Positions 53,597 through 62,462 of a DNA stretch of 64,000 nt are shown in pieces (position 1 is the stretch's first letter; the number at the start of each line of letters is the position of its first letter). The notes under the pieces were generated by a model. The model worked only from the letters and a program-made list of their open reading frames with translations. It searched no databases and was not told the origin of the DNA. A program made the translations under genes and the position numbers. The DNA is from Rhizobium ruizarguesonis (lineage in GTDB: Bacteria; Pseudomonadota; Alphaproteobacteria; Rhizobiales; Rhizobiaceae), in contig NZ_PQIG01000066.1 of assembly GCF_012349115.1 (NCBI RefSeq), positions 1 to 64,000 on the forward strand. Direction: 5' to 3'.

Positions 53597-54982
53597 CTAA
53601 TTCGATCCCGTCTGGGATATCCAGCCGGCAGCCGCTTGATTATCGCCTGCCACATTCGACAGCGGGACGGTCGAGCTTTGCTGCTGCGGTGCGGACTGCA
53701 GCTGCAGCGGAGGCGACGGCGTCTGAAGGTCGGTGTCGATGCCGATTTCGACGACATCATGCGGCCGCAAGGTGGTCGTCTCGTCCGCCTCGATGTTGCG
53801 ATAAGTGCCGTCTTCGTTGCGACGCACGATCCTGTAGTTCTTCTGCGCTCTGCCAAGACCCGGCGTTTCCGTATTCATCTGGGCGAGCTGGGCGCTGTAG
53901 CCAGCCTGCTCGCCCAGAAGCTGGGCCACCTGGATATCGATCGCCGCCCTGCCGATCGCCAGATTGACCTGGTTCAGCAGTTCCTGGTTTTCGCTGTTCT
54001 GCCGGTTGACGATATTGATCTTCGAACGGTCGGCTTCGCTGAGCCCTTGGCGAGCCGTGGTCAGGGCGACTTCGAGATCGATCAGGGTACCTTGCGCATC
54101 CGCGACCCCGCGGTCGACCGAGACCTGACGGGAATTGCTGACCAGGCCCTTGCTCACCAGGCTGTTGACATTGTCCAGTTCCTTCTGCGCCAGGTCGATC
54201 TGCCGTTTTTGCGAATTGATCTTGGCCTCGAGAGACTGGACCTGCTGGCCGTAGAGACGGCTGAGGTCGCTTGCCGCTTCGATCTGGCTTTCGATATCGA
54301 CACGTCGCAGCCGCATCAGGTTCAATTCCTGCGCCTTCAGCTTGTCGACATCGGGCGTTCCGGCGAGCTCGGCAGGGATCTCGAAACTCTGTTCGCCGGC
54401 AATCTCGGCGCGCAACCGCGCCTGGCGCATCAGAAGATCGCGCCGGTTGAGAATGGCGGTTCGATAGGCGCCGGCGGCCTGGATCCGGTCGCGCTCGAAG
54501 ACGGTATTTTCCTCGCGCTCCCGAAGGAAGCCGCCAGCGATGCTGACAGCCTTCATGACCGTCATATCGGCCTCAAAAGCATAGCGCCCAGGGGTCTGCA
54601 CGGTTCCGGTTACGAAGATCGGTGCATGTTGAGCGATCTCCACCGCGATGAACGGTTTTCCCGGCAGTTCGGCCTTTTCGGAGAGCGCAGTGGCGATCGC
54701 ATCGGAAACCTGTTCCGTCGTCTTGCCGATCGCCTGCACCTGGCCAGCGATCGGGATCGCCAGATTGCCGGTATCATCGACTGTATATGTCCCGCCGAGT
54801 GCCTCCCAGCTGGCATACCGGGCATCCGAAGATCGCCATTCGACGACACGCAGTCGCACCTGATCTTCCGGCACGAGGGTATAGTTTTCCGCATGAGCGA
54901 CGCTCCAGCCGGTCAGGCAGGAAGATACCAGCAAGGCAAGGGCGGCGTAGATGAGGCGATCGGACAAGGATGTGCGCTGCAT
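53597..54982 (-). CDS. Polysaccharide export protein, Wza/OPX-like with long coiled-coil insert
   Basis: The 461-residue exported protein has a signal peptide ending near VAHA-EN. It is followed by a polysaccharide-export N-domain (YTLVPEDQVRLRVVEW), a SLBB-type segment (PIFVTGTVQTPGRYAFEADMTVMKAVSIAGGF near residue 125) and a long helical stretch of about 200 residues, probably coiled coil, rich in Gln, Ala and Arg. A second beta segment ends in LRPHDVVEIG. It resembles ExoF-type proteins of rhizobia. It would span the periplasm and work with the Wzc-like protein. Confidence 0.85.
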   Translation of the reverse strand: MQRTSLSDRLIYAALALLVSSCLTGWSVAHAENYTLVPEDQVRLRVVEWRSSDARYASWEALGGTYTVDDTGNLAIPIAGQVQAIGKTTEQVSDAIATALSEKAELPGKPFIAVEIAQHAPIFVTGTVQTPGRYAFEADMTVMKAVSIAGGFLREREENTVFERDRIQAAGAYRTAILNRRDLLMRQARLRAEIAGEQSFEIPAELAGTPDVDKLKAQELNLMRLRRVDIESQIEAASDLSRLYGQQVQSLEAKINSQKRQIDLAQKELDNVNSLVSKGLVSNSRQVSVDRGVADAQGTLIDLEVALTTARQGLSEADRSKINIVNRQNSENQELLNQVNLAIGRAAIDIQVAQLLGEQAGYSAQLAQMNTETPGLGRAQKNYRIVRRNEDGTYRNIEADETTTLRPHDVVEIGIDTDLQTPSPPLQLQSAPQQQSSTVPLSNVAGDNQAAAGWISQTGSN

Positions 54983-54987
54983 GTCTG

Positions 54988-56010
54988 CTATCTCCGTTTC
55001 GTTGCGATCGGCGGCGAAGGCATCTCGCGCGGCGAGGGATTGCCGAATTCGAGAATGCGGGACGGAGAGGCGCGACCGACAAGAAGATCGGACAGGGCCA
55101 GCAAATTGCCGTTCAAACGTCCCCAACGGTCGATCAAGCGATCATTGAACAATAGGCCGCGCGTATTCGCCAGGATGTTACGGCCGATCTGTGCAACGGC
55201 ACGGCCCTTCGACATCGTGCCCTTCCGGATCAGGTAGACAGGATTGGCAACCTGCGAATAGCCGAGTCTTCGGCCGGGTTGGCGCCCGGACCTGACGCCG
55301 AGATGCACCCCGCGGGCACCTTCGACACGTACCGACCTGCCATAGCGGGCGATGGACCGGCTGAAATCGACATCCTCGAGCCAGCCGTAGAGCGGCAATT
55401 GTTCATCAAAGGCCAGCGCGTGCTCGAGAATGGGTGAAAGGCGAACCGCCATGTTGCATCCGTAGGCGTTATAGACATCCGTCACCTGCTCGGCTCCTTC
55501 GGCCGCAGTTTCAAGAACCTGCAGGGCGTTTGACATGCTGAGGCCGCCGTCGAGGATGCCATCGGCCAGAACTTCACCGGTGGCGATCGCCACGTCGGGG
55601 TTTGCCGCAAAGACAGCCGCCATCCGCGACAGGAAGGTCGCGGCGGGAATGAAGTCGTCATCCAGGAAGATCAGAACATCCGTATCGGCGGCGGCCGCCT
55701 GGATGATCCTGTTGCGCTGAGAGGTCAGGCCGCAGCTGCCGACGATGACTTCCACGTCGCGGCGGTCGGCGAGCCCGGCTGCGTCGTCGATCACGGGCAC
55801 GCAGACGATCAGCCGCTTGGCCTGATCCTGCAGGGCCGTGAGATAATCCACCGTCTCCCGCAGTATCGAGGGGCGGCCGGCCGAAGCGATCCCCACGGCC
55901 ATTCGCAATGGGCGGCTCGCGTACCCCGCCATGGCTTCAGCGCCGCAAGGAACAGGCGCCGGTCCGATCGCGCTGTCCTGCCTGGTTGCTTCTGCCGAAG
56001 GTGAGGTCAT
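54988..56010 (-). CDS. Glycosyltransferase family 2
   Basis: The 340-residue protein has a GT-A fold: VGIASAGRPSILRETVDYL near residue 39, the DxD segment DVLIFLDDDFIPAATFL near residue 110 and EDVDFSRSIARYG near residue 219. It overlaps the stop of the Wzc-like gene by four bases, so it is translationally coupled to it. It is probably one of the repeat-unit transferases. Confidence 0.87.
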   Translation of the reverse strand: MTSPSAEATRQDSAIGPAPVPCGAEAMAGYASRPLRMAVGIASAGRPSILRETVDYLTALQDQAKRLIVCVPVIDDAAGLADRRDVEVIVGSCGLTSQRNRIIQAAAADTDVLIFLDDDFIPAATFLSRMAAVFAANPDVAIATGEVLADGILDGGLSMSNALQVLETAAEGAEQVTDVYNAYGCNMAVRLSPILEHALAFDEQLPLYGWLEDVDFSRSIARYGRSVRVEGARGVHLGVRSGRQPGRRLGYSQVANPVYLIRKGTMSKGRAVAQIGRNILANTRGLLFNDRLIDRWGRLNGNLLALSDLLVGRASPSRILEFGNPSPREMPSPPIATKRR

Positions 56011-57767
56011 GACTCTATTCTTTTCGGTGCATGATTGATGATCGCGCCGAGGATCTCCGCGCCGACATTCCGCAGGGTGTCGATGACGCGCATGGTGTCG
56101 TCGATCGAGGTGCGCCCGTGCGACGTGACCACGAGGACACCGTCCAGTTCCGGCGCGATCGCATTGGCATCCGGCGACGCGGAGAATGCGGAAATGTCGA
56201 CGAATATGGCGTCGAACTCCTTTTTCAGGTCGGCGAAACTCAACTGCGTGCGGCGGGAACTGAGGCGTATGGCTGGCGTCACCGCTTCGACCTTGCCGAG
56301 GGGAAGGAATTTCAGCGTCGGGGTGAGGGCCAATGCCGCCGTCTGGATCAGTTCGCCATTTTCGAGAACTTCGACGAGGCCTGTGGAACTATGGGGGGCA
56401 ATCGATTTGCTGAGCGACGATTTCTGTGCGGCTGCATCGATCAGCAGCGTGTGAGCGCCTGATATCGAGGACAGCGCCGCAAGTTCGCATGCTATGGTCG
56501 ACGCCCCGCCGCCGGGATTGACGGCGACGATTCCAATGACGACCCGGCGTTTGCGCCGAAGACCGACGACCGTCGCGCTCAGTTCCGCCATGCCTGGTAT
56601 GACAGGATAGGCGGCTGTGCTGCTGCTGCCAGTACCGGCGGCGAGGAAACGTGCAGGATGACCATTGCGGATCCGCCTCGATGTCGCCAGCAAAGTGACA
56701 AAGGGCAGTCCACCGGCTTCCGCGATCTGATGAGGGCGGATGATCCGGCGATCGCCGGCGTGCCTGATCATGGCGAGTGCCAGGCCGACGCCAAGACCAA
56801 CCGCCGACGCAAAGGCGATGATGAGCGCGCTGCGTGGTCTAGCCTTCGAAAGAGGCAGTGTGGCCTGCGAGACGATCGTGGCATCGGACACCGGGTAGGT
56901 GATGCGCTGCCGGGCTTCCGTCAACTGGTTCAAGGTGTTTTCGTAGAGGGTGCGGCGGGCGTCCGTTGCACTCTGCAGCTCCGCTAGCTTGAACTGATCG
57001 CGCGGGTTGCTCGTGAAGCTGGCCAGGGCGCTGGCAGCTTCGGCCAGTCCACGCTGCTGCTCGCTTACGAATCTTGCCAGCCATTCGCTGTATTGCCGGG
57101 AAGCACTGGCCTTCATCGCGATATTCTTCTGGATATATTGCCTGGCGAGCATATCGGCGATGTCGACGGCCCTCTGAGGGGTCGACGCAGCAGCCGAGAT
57201 CTCGATGATCGTCGAACTCCCGACCCGGCGTATTCCTATCATGCTCAGCAGCGTAGCGATCGCCCGATCCTGGATCCGCTCGTCCTCGGCCTGCGGCTGT
57301 GCTTGGCGCGGCCCTGTGCCTACTGCTTCCTGCGATTCCGTATCCGATTCAGAAGAAATCCCCATCAACCAGTTCTTTGCCCTATCTTGCAGCGAAGGCG
57401 CCTGATCGACAAAGTCAGGATCGGTATCGAGACCAAGTGCCCTTACCGTTTCGCCGATGACATCGCTGGATCTGGCGATCTCCAGCTGTCCCTCTATGAA
57501 TGCGTCTTCGGCGAAAGACCTTTGTGCTTCGGTGCCGCTCACCTGCGGGAAGATCACAAGTTGCGTGCTGGCAACGAAAGTCGGCTCGGCGGTCAGCACA
57601 TAGATCCCTGCCATTGCGAGGAAAACGAACGTCGTCGCCACAATCCACCGCCAGCGCATCCTGAGAAAGAAGAGCATATCTCGCAAGGTCAGCGGCGAAT
57701 TTCCGCCAGTGGCTGCGGCAGGCAGAGATATCGGAGAAACACCGCTGAAGATCGTGCTTGAGGTCAT
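56007..57767 (-). CDS. Wzc/ExoP-like chain-length determinant with degenerate kinase domain
   Basis: The 586-residue protein has an N-terminal Wzz domain (helices near residues 38-57 and 318-338 enclosing a periplasmic coiled part). A cytoplasmic domain related to BY-kinases follows. The P-loop reads NPGGGAST (residues 417-424) where the family has PxEGKST, with Ala422 in place of the invariant Lys. The following strand reads LLIDAAAQKSS instead of LLIDxDxRxP. There is no Tyr cluster at the C-terminus. It probably controls polymer length without kinase activity. Confidence 0.87.
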   Translation of the reverse strand: MTSSTIFSGVSPISLPAAATGGNSPLTLRDMLFFLRMRWRWIVATTFVFLAMAGIYVLTAEPTFVASTQLVIFPQVSGTEAQRSFAEDAFIEGQLEIARSSDVIGETVRALGLDTDPDFVDQAPSLQDRAKNWLMGISSESDTESQEAVGTGPRQAQPQAEDERIQDRAIATLLSMIGIRRVGSSTIIEISAAASTPQRAVDIADMLARQYIQKNIAMKASASRQYSEWLARFVSEQQRGLAEAASALASFTSNPRDQFKLAELQSATDARRTLYENTLNQLTEARQRITYPVSDATIVSQATLPLSKARPRSALIIAFASAVGLGVGLALAMIRHAGDRRIIRPHQIAEAGGLPFVTLLATSRRIRNGHPARFLAAGTGSSSTAAYPVIPGMAELSATVVGLRRKRRVVIGIVAVNPGGGASTIACELAALSSISGAHTLLIDAAAQKSSLSKSIAPHSSTGLVEVLENGELIQTAALALTPTLKFLPLGKVEAVTPAIRLSSRRTQLSFADLKKEFDAIFVDISAFSASPDANAIAPELDGVLVVTSHGRTSIDDTMRVIDTLRNVGAEILGAIINHAPKRIES

Positions 57768-57883
57768 GTCGTCCTAATCCAAAATGGCGAGATCACGGAG
57801 TAACCAGGGAGTGGCAGCTTGGAGGGGACGGGGGCAGCGTGTCTTCCGATTTCAAGCATGGTCGGCAGCTTCCCCTTGAATGC

Positions 57884-58585
57884 TCAGTACGAGCCGCGCT
57901 GCGAAAACAGAGCGGGAATGGTCTTGGCAATGATGACGAAGTCCCGGCCGAGCGACCAATTGTCGAGATAGTGAACGTCGAGGGAAACCCGGTACTCATA
58001 ACTGACATCGTTGCGCCCGCTGGTCTGCCAGTGACCGGTCAGGCCCGGACGGACGGCCATGTAGGCCCAAATATGCTCGCCGTAGCGCGGCAATTCCTCG
58101 GCCGTGATCGGCCGGGGGCCGACAAGACTCATGTCGCCACGCACGATGTTGATCAGCTGGGGGAGCTCGTCGATGCTGGACCGCCTCAGGATCTCGCCGA
58201 CGGCTGTGACCCTCGGATCGTCCTTCAGCTTGCGTGTCTCTTCCCATTCGCTTCGCGCAGCCGGGTTGTTTTGCAGCAATTCGGCAAGCTGAGCACTCGC
58301 ATCGGTCTTCATCGTGCGAAACTTGAGGCACCCGAACGGCGCTCCACCGACGCCGATACGCGTATGGGAATAGAAGACCGGGCCGCGGTCGCTCATCTTC
58401 ACGATTATTGCGACGATCAACAGAAGCGGGGAAAGCAGGATCAGCGCCGTGATTGCGATGAGAAGGTCTATCGCGCGCTTCGACGATCTGCCTGCCGCAC
58501 GAGGCCGGGACGAATGGAGATCGCCGCCTTTCGCGGACCGTCCGACACGCGACCAGGCCTCGAAACTATGTGCTTCCCATGTCAT
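57884..58585 (-). CDS. Initiating sugar-phosphate transferase (ExoY/PssA-like), module copy B
   Basis: The 233-residue protein has an N-terminal hydrophobic helix and all family motifs: FGCLKFRTMKTDA, KLKDDPRVTAVGEILRRSSIDELPQ with the catalytic dyad D139-E140, GDMSLVGPRP and VRPGLTGHWQTSGRN. It transfers a sugar phosphate, probably Gal-1-P or Glc-1-P, to undecaprenyl phosphate to start the repeat unit. ATG 58585 has GGAG upstream. The conserved sequence that carries the start codon in paralog A lies 80 bp further upstream and opens only an 18-codon ORF here. Confidence 0.9.
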   Translation of the reverse strand: MTWEAHSFEAWSRVGRSAKGGDLHSSRPRAAGRSSKRAIDLLIAITALILLSPLLLIVAIIVKMSDRGPVFYSHTRIGVGGAPFGCLKFRTMKTDASAQLAELLQNNPAARSEWEETRKLKDDPRVTAVGEILRRSSIDELPQLINIVRGDMSLVGPRPITAEELPRYGEHIWAYMAVRPGLTGHWQTSGRNDVSYEYRVSLDVHYLDNWSLGRDFVIIAKTIPALFSQRGSY

Positions 58586-58608
58586 CGGTGGTCTCCAAAA
58601 TATTCCGA

Positions 58609-58665
58609 TTAAGAACCGTTCAAAGTTTGCTGCGCCGCACTCTGGTTGTCTGTTACCAAGGTCAT
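58609..58665 (-). CDS. Possible 18-residue leader ORF upstream of the initiating transferase
   Basis: ATG 58665 follows AAGGATT and opens MTLVTDNQSAAQQTLNGS-stop. It is similar to the first residues of the paralogous transferase (MTSVTDIKLALKQAL). Either the ancestral N-terminus has been cut off by a stop codon, or the short ORF is kept as a leader. It ends 24 bp before the transferase ATG. Confidence 0.4.
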   Translation of the reverse strand: MTLVTDNQSAAQQTLNGS

Positions 58666-59058
58666 AATCCTTAATAAATTCTTTATGCTACTAACGGGCA
58701 ATAGAGAATTTGGATTACATCTTGATGGCCTTCTTTTCATTTCAAACGACAATCTAACCTAATTCGGAGCGATTATCTGCTGATACTTATTTATCAGTTT
58801 TGATATCATCATTTCGATTATTGCTTTTTTTAATTCAGTAAGCCGTTTTAATAGGCAGTCATATTCGATCACAAGGCGGTTTTTTGGCTTCATTGAGATT
58901 TTGAATTCAGTTCATGATGTATATTTTGTTTTGAATCTAAATAGATGCTTTATCTTTACGTCAAATTTCGGTGATGTTGTTTGACTCTCATATTAAGACA
59001 ATATAAATGATGCAGTGCAGCATTTTCTATGGTTATTCGAGTACTCGGAGTTATGCGC
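58666..59058. promoter_or_regulatory. Very AT-rich divergent intergenic region, copy B
   Basis: The 393 bp match the position and composition of 47832-48202. Shared elements are the segment next to the transferase side and TTGTTTGACTCTC at 58976-58988. Otherwise the two regions have diverged, so the shared parts are the likely functional sites. Confidence 0.5.
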
Positions 59059-59796
59059 ATGGATGGGGCGACACACACATCAGATCGCAGGGCCGGCATC
59101 GGCAAGCCGGCGATATCGGCTAACGGCAGCATTCATCTCAACAGCCGCATCGTCATCGACGACGAATTTCTTTCCTGCCGGTCGAGCGTCCGGCGATTCC
59201 GGCGCGGCGAAGTCATCGCCGGGGCCGGCGTCCTCGTCGATACCTTCGCGCGCGTCCATTCGGGGGTGGTCAGCGCCAGCACGATGCTGCCCGACGGCAG
59301 GGAATTCATCGTCGAGATCATTCCGAAATCCGGCCTCATCGGCGAGCTCGAGGTTCTGCGCAGGCAGACGTTGAGTCTCGAATACCGCGCCGGTTCCAAC
59401 TGCGAACTGCATTTCTTCGAAGGCCGGCTGCTGCGCGACATGTACGCCAGCGACCCCTGCTTTCGCGAAAAGGTTTTCTCCAGGGCGCTGGCGCGTATTT
59501 CAGAGCTTGAACTCCGGATCATTGCCAATGCGGCGTCGAGCCTGCAGTCGAGGCTGGCCAGCACGCTGCTGCGGCTCTCCGCTGTTTATGGAAAAGATGC
59601 GGCAAATAGCGGCGACGAACTAATCATCTCGCAAAATGATCTGGCCGCGACGCTGCCGGCGTCCCGTGAGAAGGTTAATCAATGCCTGCGGCGCCTGCGG
59701 GAAAGCAAGATCATCGACGGGGGGCAGGGCAAGATCCGCATTCTCAACCGCAAGGCGCTGGAGGCCTGTGCCAATGGCGCGGTTTCGGTGAAGTGA
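59059..59796 (+). CDS. Crp/Fnr-family transcriptional regulator, module copy B
   Basis: The 245-residue protein has the same architecture as the product at 48203: sensor beta roll (DGREFIVEIIPKSGLIGELEVL) and C-terminal HTH (ISQNDLAATLPASREKVNQCLRRLRE), the latter almost identical, so both should bind the same DNA sequence. ATG 59059 is chosen for GGAG at eight bases and the shared ATGGATGGGGCG start; ATG 59029 and 59053 are alternatives. Its stop overlaps the start of the next glycosyltransferase gene. Confidence 0.88.
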   Translation: MDGATHTSDRRAGIGKPAISANGSIHLNSRIVIDDEFLSCRSSVRRFRRGEVIAGAGVLVDTFARVHSGVVSASTMLPDGREFIVEIIPKSGLIGELEVLRRQTLSLEYRAGSNCELHFFEGRLLRDMYASDPCFREKVFSRALARISELELRIIANAASSLQSRLASTLLRLSAVYGKDAANSGDELIISQNDLAATLPASREKVNQCLRRLRESKIIDGGQGKIRILNRKALEACANGAVSVK

Positions 59797-61142
59797 TGCG
59801 CCCATCGCTTCCCGAGGCTCTCCGATCCGCAGCAAGCGTCGGCCGCTTTCCCGGCCCAGGCACGACAAAGATCGATCGCGTGGTCATCATCGACGACTAC
59901 TCGGTGGCCAGAGGCGGCGCGACGGCGCTGGCGGTGCTGTCCGCCAAGCTTTTTCGGGGGCTCGACATCCCCGTGACCTATATTTGCGGGGATGACGCCG
60001 CCAACGTGGAGCTTGTCGCGCTCGGGGTTTCGATGGTCGGTCTGAACAGCCGCGACCTGCTCAGCGCCGAGCGTGCGAAGGCTTTCGTGACCGGCATTCA
60101 CAATGGCGCCGCCGTCCGTATGGTCGCGAACTGGATTGCCGCAAACGACACCGGCAATACCGTCTACCATGTCCATGGCTGGCACCAGATCCTGTCTCCG
60201 GCGATTTTCAGAGCACTGGCGCCGGTCGCCGGACGATGCGTGGTTCACGCGCATGATTTCTTTACCGCCTGCCCCAACGGCGCCTTCTTCGACTATCAGG
60301 CGCAGGAGATCTGCCTTCGGCGCCCGCTCGGCGGAAGCTGCATTGCGACGGCTTGCGACAAGAGAAGTTATTCGCACAAATTGTGGCGGGTCGCCCGCGG
60401 CTCCAATATCCTGCGGCTGCTGAAGGATCAGGCCGATTTCGGCCGGATCATCCTGCTGCACGAGAAGATGGCTGGCTTTCTCGTCGGCGCCGGATATCGG
60501 CCCGAACGCCTGACGACGATCCGCAATCCCGTCGCTCCGCTATCCATCAAACGCATCGAGGCGGAGGCCAACGACGAGTTCGTCTTCATCGGGAGGCTGG
60601 ATGAGGAGAAGGGCATAGAAGACGCCGTGGCCGCCACGCGCAAAGCCGGCGTCCGGCTCTGCGTGATCGGGGACGGGCCGCTGATGCCGCTGGTCGCAGC
60701 TTCGGGAGATGACGTCAGGGCCGTCGGCTGGCAGTCGCATGCGGAGATCGGCCCGATCATCCGCAAGGCGCGCGCACTGTTGATGCCGTCGCGCTATCCC
60801 GAGCCGTTCGGTCTCGTCGCTATCGAAGCGGCCAGGAGCGGTCTGCCGGTCATCATGTCGCGCAGCGCCTTTCTCGCCGAGGAAATGCAAAGAGCCGGCA
60901 TGGCGCTTGCCTGCGATACGGCTGACGAAAGCGCCTTTGCCGATACTTTGACGAGATTCAGCCAAATGCCGAGAGATGAGGTCCGCGCCATGAGCGAGCG
61001 GGCTTTCCGGCTGTCGCCGGATCTCGCCTCGACACACGAGGAATGGCGCGACGCGCTTCTTGCCGAATACCAGAGCCTGATTTCGACGAATGCGGTTCCC
61101 GAGCTGACAGACGGTGTGGTGATACAAGGAGTATTGAGTTGA
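59796..61142 (+). CDS. Glycosyltransferase family 4
   Basis: The 448-residue protein has a GT-B fold. The donor-site signature of GT4 is visible as FVFIGRLDEEKGIEDAV near residue 252 and later SRYPEPFGLVAIEAARSGLPVI near residue 331, including the E-x7-E pair. The N-terminal half has HVHGWHQILSP and VVHAHDFFTACPNGA. The start overlaps the regulator stop (TGATG), so it is synthesised with the Crp-type protein. It probably adds a sugar to the exopolysaccharide unit. Confidence 0.87.
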   Translation: MRPSLPEALRSAASVGRFPGPGTTKIDRVVIIDDYSVARGGATALAVLSAKLFRGLDIPVTYICGDDAANVELVALGVSMVGLNSRDLLSAERAKAFVTGIHNGAAVRMVANWIAANDTGNTVYHVHGWHQILSPAIFRALAPVAGRCVVHAHDFFTACPNGAFFDYQAQEICLRRPLGGSCIATACDKRSYSHKLWRVARGSNILRLLKDQADFGRIILLHEKMAGFLVGAGYRPERLTTIRNPVAPLSIKRIEAEANDEFVFIGRLDEEKGIEDAVAATRKAGVRLCVIGDGPLMPLVAASGDDVRAVGWQSHAEIGPIIRKARALLMPSRYPEPFGLVAIEAARSGLPVIMSRSAFLAEEMQRAGMALACDTADESAFADTLTRFSQMPRDEVRAMSERAFRLSPDLASTHEEWRDALLAEYQSLISTNAVPELTDGVVIQGVLS

Positions 61143-62383
61143 CTCTTAAAGCAACAACCTCTCTTCCCGACGCGAGGGCATTTCTCGGCGATGCGCCTGT
61201 CATGGCGAAAAGACGTGTCGCCGAAGCCGGAGGCGCGAGCGACACAAAGCAGCTTCGTGTCGCCATCGTGCATTATTGGCTCGTTTCGATGCGCGGCGGC
61301 GAGAAAGTCGTCGAAGAGCTGTGCCGCATGTTTCCGCAGGCCGACATCTTCACCCTCGTCTGCAACCGGGATCGCATCAGCGATTTTCTGAAGACGCGGA
61401 ACATCCGCACGTCCTTCCTGCAGAAGATCCCCGGCGCGCAACGGCATTATACCAAGATGCTGCCGCTGATGCCCTTCGCGCTCGAGCAGTTCGATCTGCA
61501 GGACTACGATCTCGTGCTGTCGAGTGAATCCGGACCCGCCAAGGGCATCATCACGCGCGCCGACGCGCTGCATGTCTGTTACTGCCACTCGCCGATGCGC
61601 TACATCTGGGATCAGTTCCATGTCTACCGTCATGGCCTGCCCTGGGTTGGGCGCGCCTTGATGTCGATCACCGCGCCCATGTTGCGCGCCTGGGACGTGA
61701 CGACGTCCTCGCGAGTCGATGTGTTCGTCGCCAATTCCGATTATGTCGCAAGCCGCATCCGCCGTTTCTACGACCGGGAATCCATCGTCATCCATCCGCC
61801 CGTTGCGACGGACGATTTTGCGGTCGGGAAAGGAAAAGGTGAATTCTATCTCTATGCGGGGCAGCTGACCACTTACAAGCGGCCGGATATTGCCGTTCGC
61901 GCCTGCACCGAGGCCGGGCGGAAGCTGGTCGTGATCGGCGAGGGAGAACAATTGGCTTATCTGAAGTCGATCGCCGGACCGACCGTTGAGTTCCTCGGCC
62001 ATCAGCCCTTCAACGTTCTGCGCGACCACCTGTCGCGATGCCGCGCCCTGTTGTTTCCGGGCACGGAGGATTTCGGCATCCTTCCGGTGGAAGCCATGGC
62101 ATCGGGGCGGCCGGTCCTGGCTTTCGACGCCGGCGGCGCCAGAGAAACCGTTTCCTCGCCGCAGGTCGGTTTTCGCTTCGGGCAGCAGACCACGGAAGCT
62201 CTGTTGGAAACGATGGCGGCGTTCGAAGAGGTGGAGGACGATATCGATCCGCATGCCATCCGCGCGCACTCGCTGAAATTCTCTTCCGCCGTGTTCCGCG
62301 ACCGTCTGTCCAGCCTGATCGAACAACAACTGTCCACCCATGGCGACCGATCCGCCGAGGTCTTCAGAAGACGGCCGGGCTGA
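61139..62383 (+). CDS. Glycosyltransferase family 4
   Basis: The 414-residue GT-B protein begins its conserved part at RVAIVHYWLVSMRGGEKVVEELC near residue 40. The C-terminal domain has YLYAGQLTTYKRPDIAV and FPGTEDFGILPVEAMASGRPVLAF. The most likely start is TTG 61139, which overlaps the preceding stop (TTGA) with AGGA eight bases upstream; ATG 61202 would remove 21 residues. It resembles mannosyl- or rhamnosyltransferases, but sugar specificity cannot be read from sequence. Confidence 0.85.
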   Translation: MTLKATTSLPDARAFLGDAPVMAKRRVAEAGGASDTKQLRVAIVHYWLVSMRGGEKVVEELCRMFPQADIFTLVCNRDRISDFLKTRNIRTSFLQKIPGAQRHYTKMLPLMPFALEQFDLQDYDLVLSSESGPAKGIITRADALHVCYCHSPMRYIWDQFHVYRHGLPWVGRALMSITAPMLRAWDVTTSSRVDVFVANSDYVASRIRRFYDRESIVIHPPVATDDFAVGKGKGEFYLYAGQLTTYKRPDIAVRACTEAGRKLVVIGEGEQLAYLKSIAGPTVEFLGHQPFNVLRDHLSRCRALLFPGTEDFGILPVEAMASGRPVLAFDAGGARETVSSPQVGFRFGQQTTEALLETMAAFEEVEDDIDPHAIRAHSLKFSSAVFRDRLSSLIEQQLSTHGDRSAEVFRRRPG

Positions 62384-62462
62384 CGGGAAAGGGCGGAGCT
62401 GCCTGTCTTGCCGCTGCGACCGAAACCGTCTCAATCCGTCGACGAGGAATAGAAGATAGATC

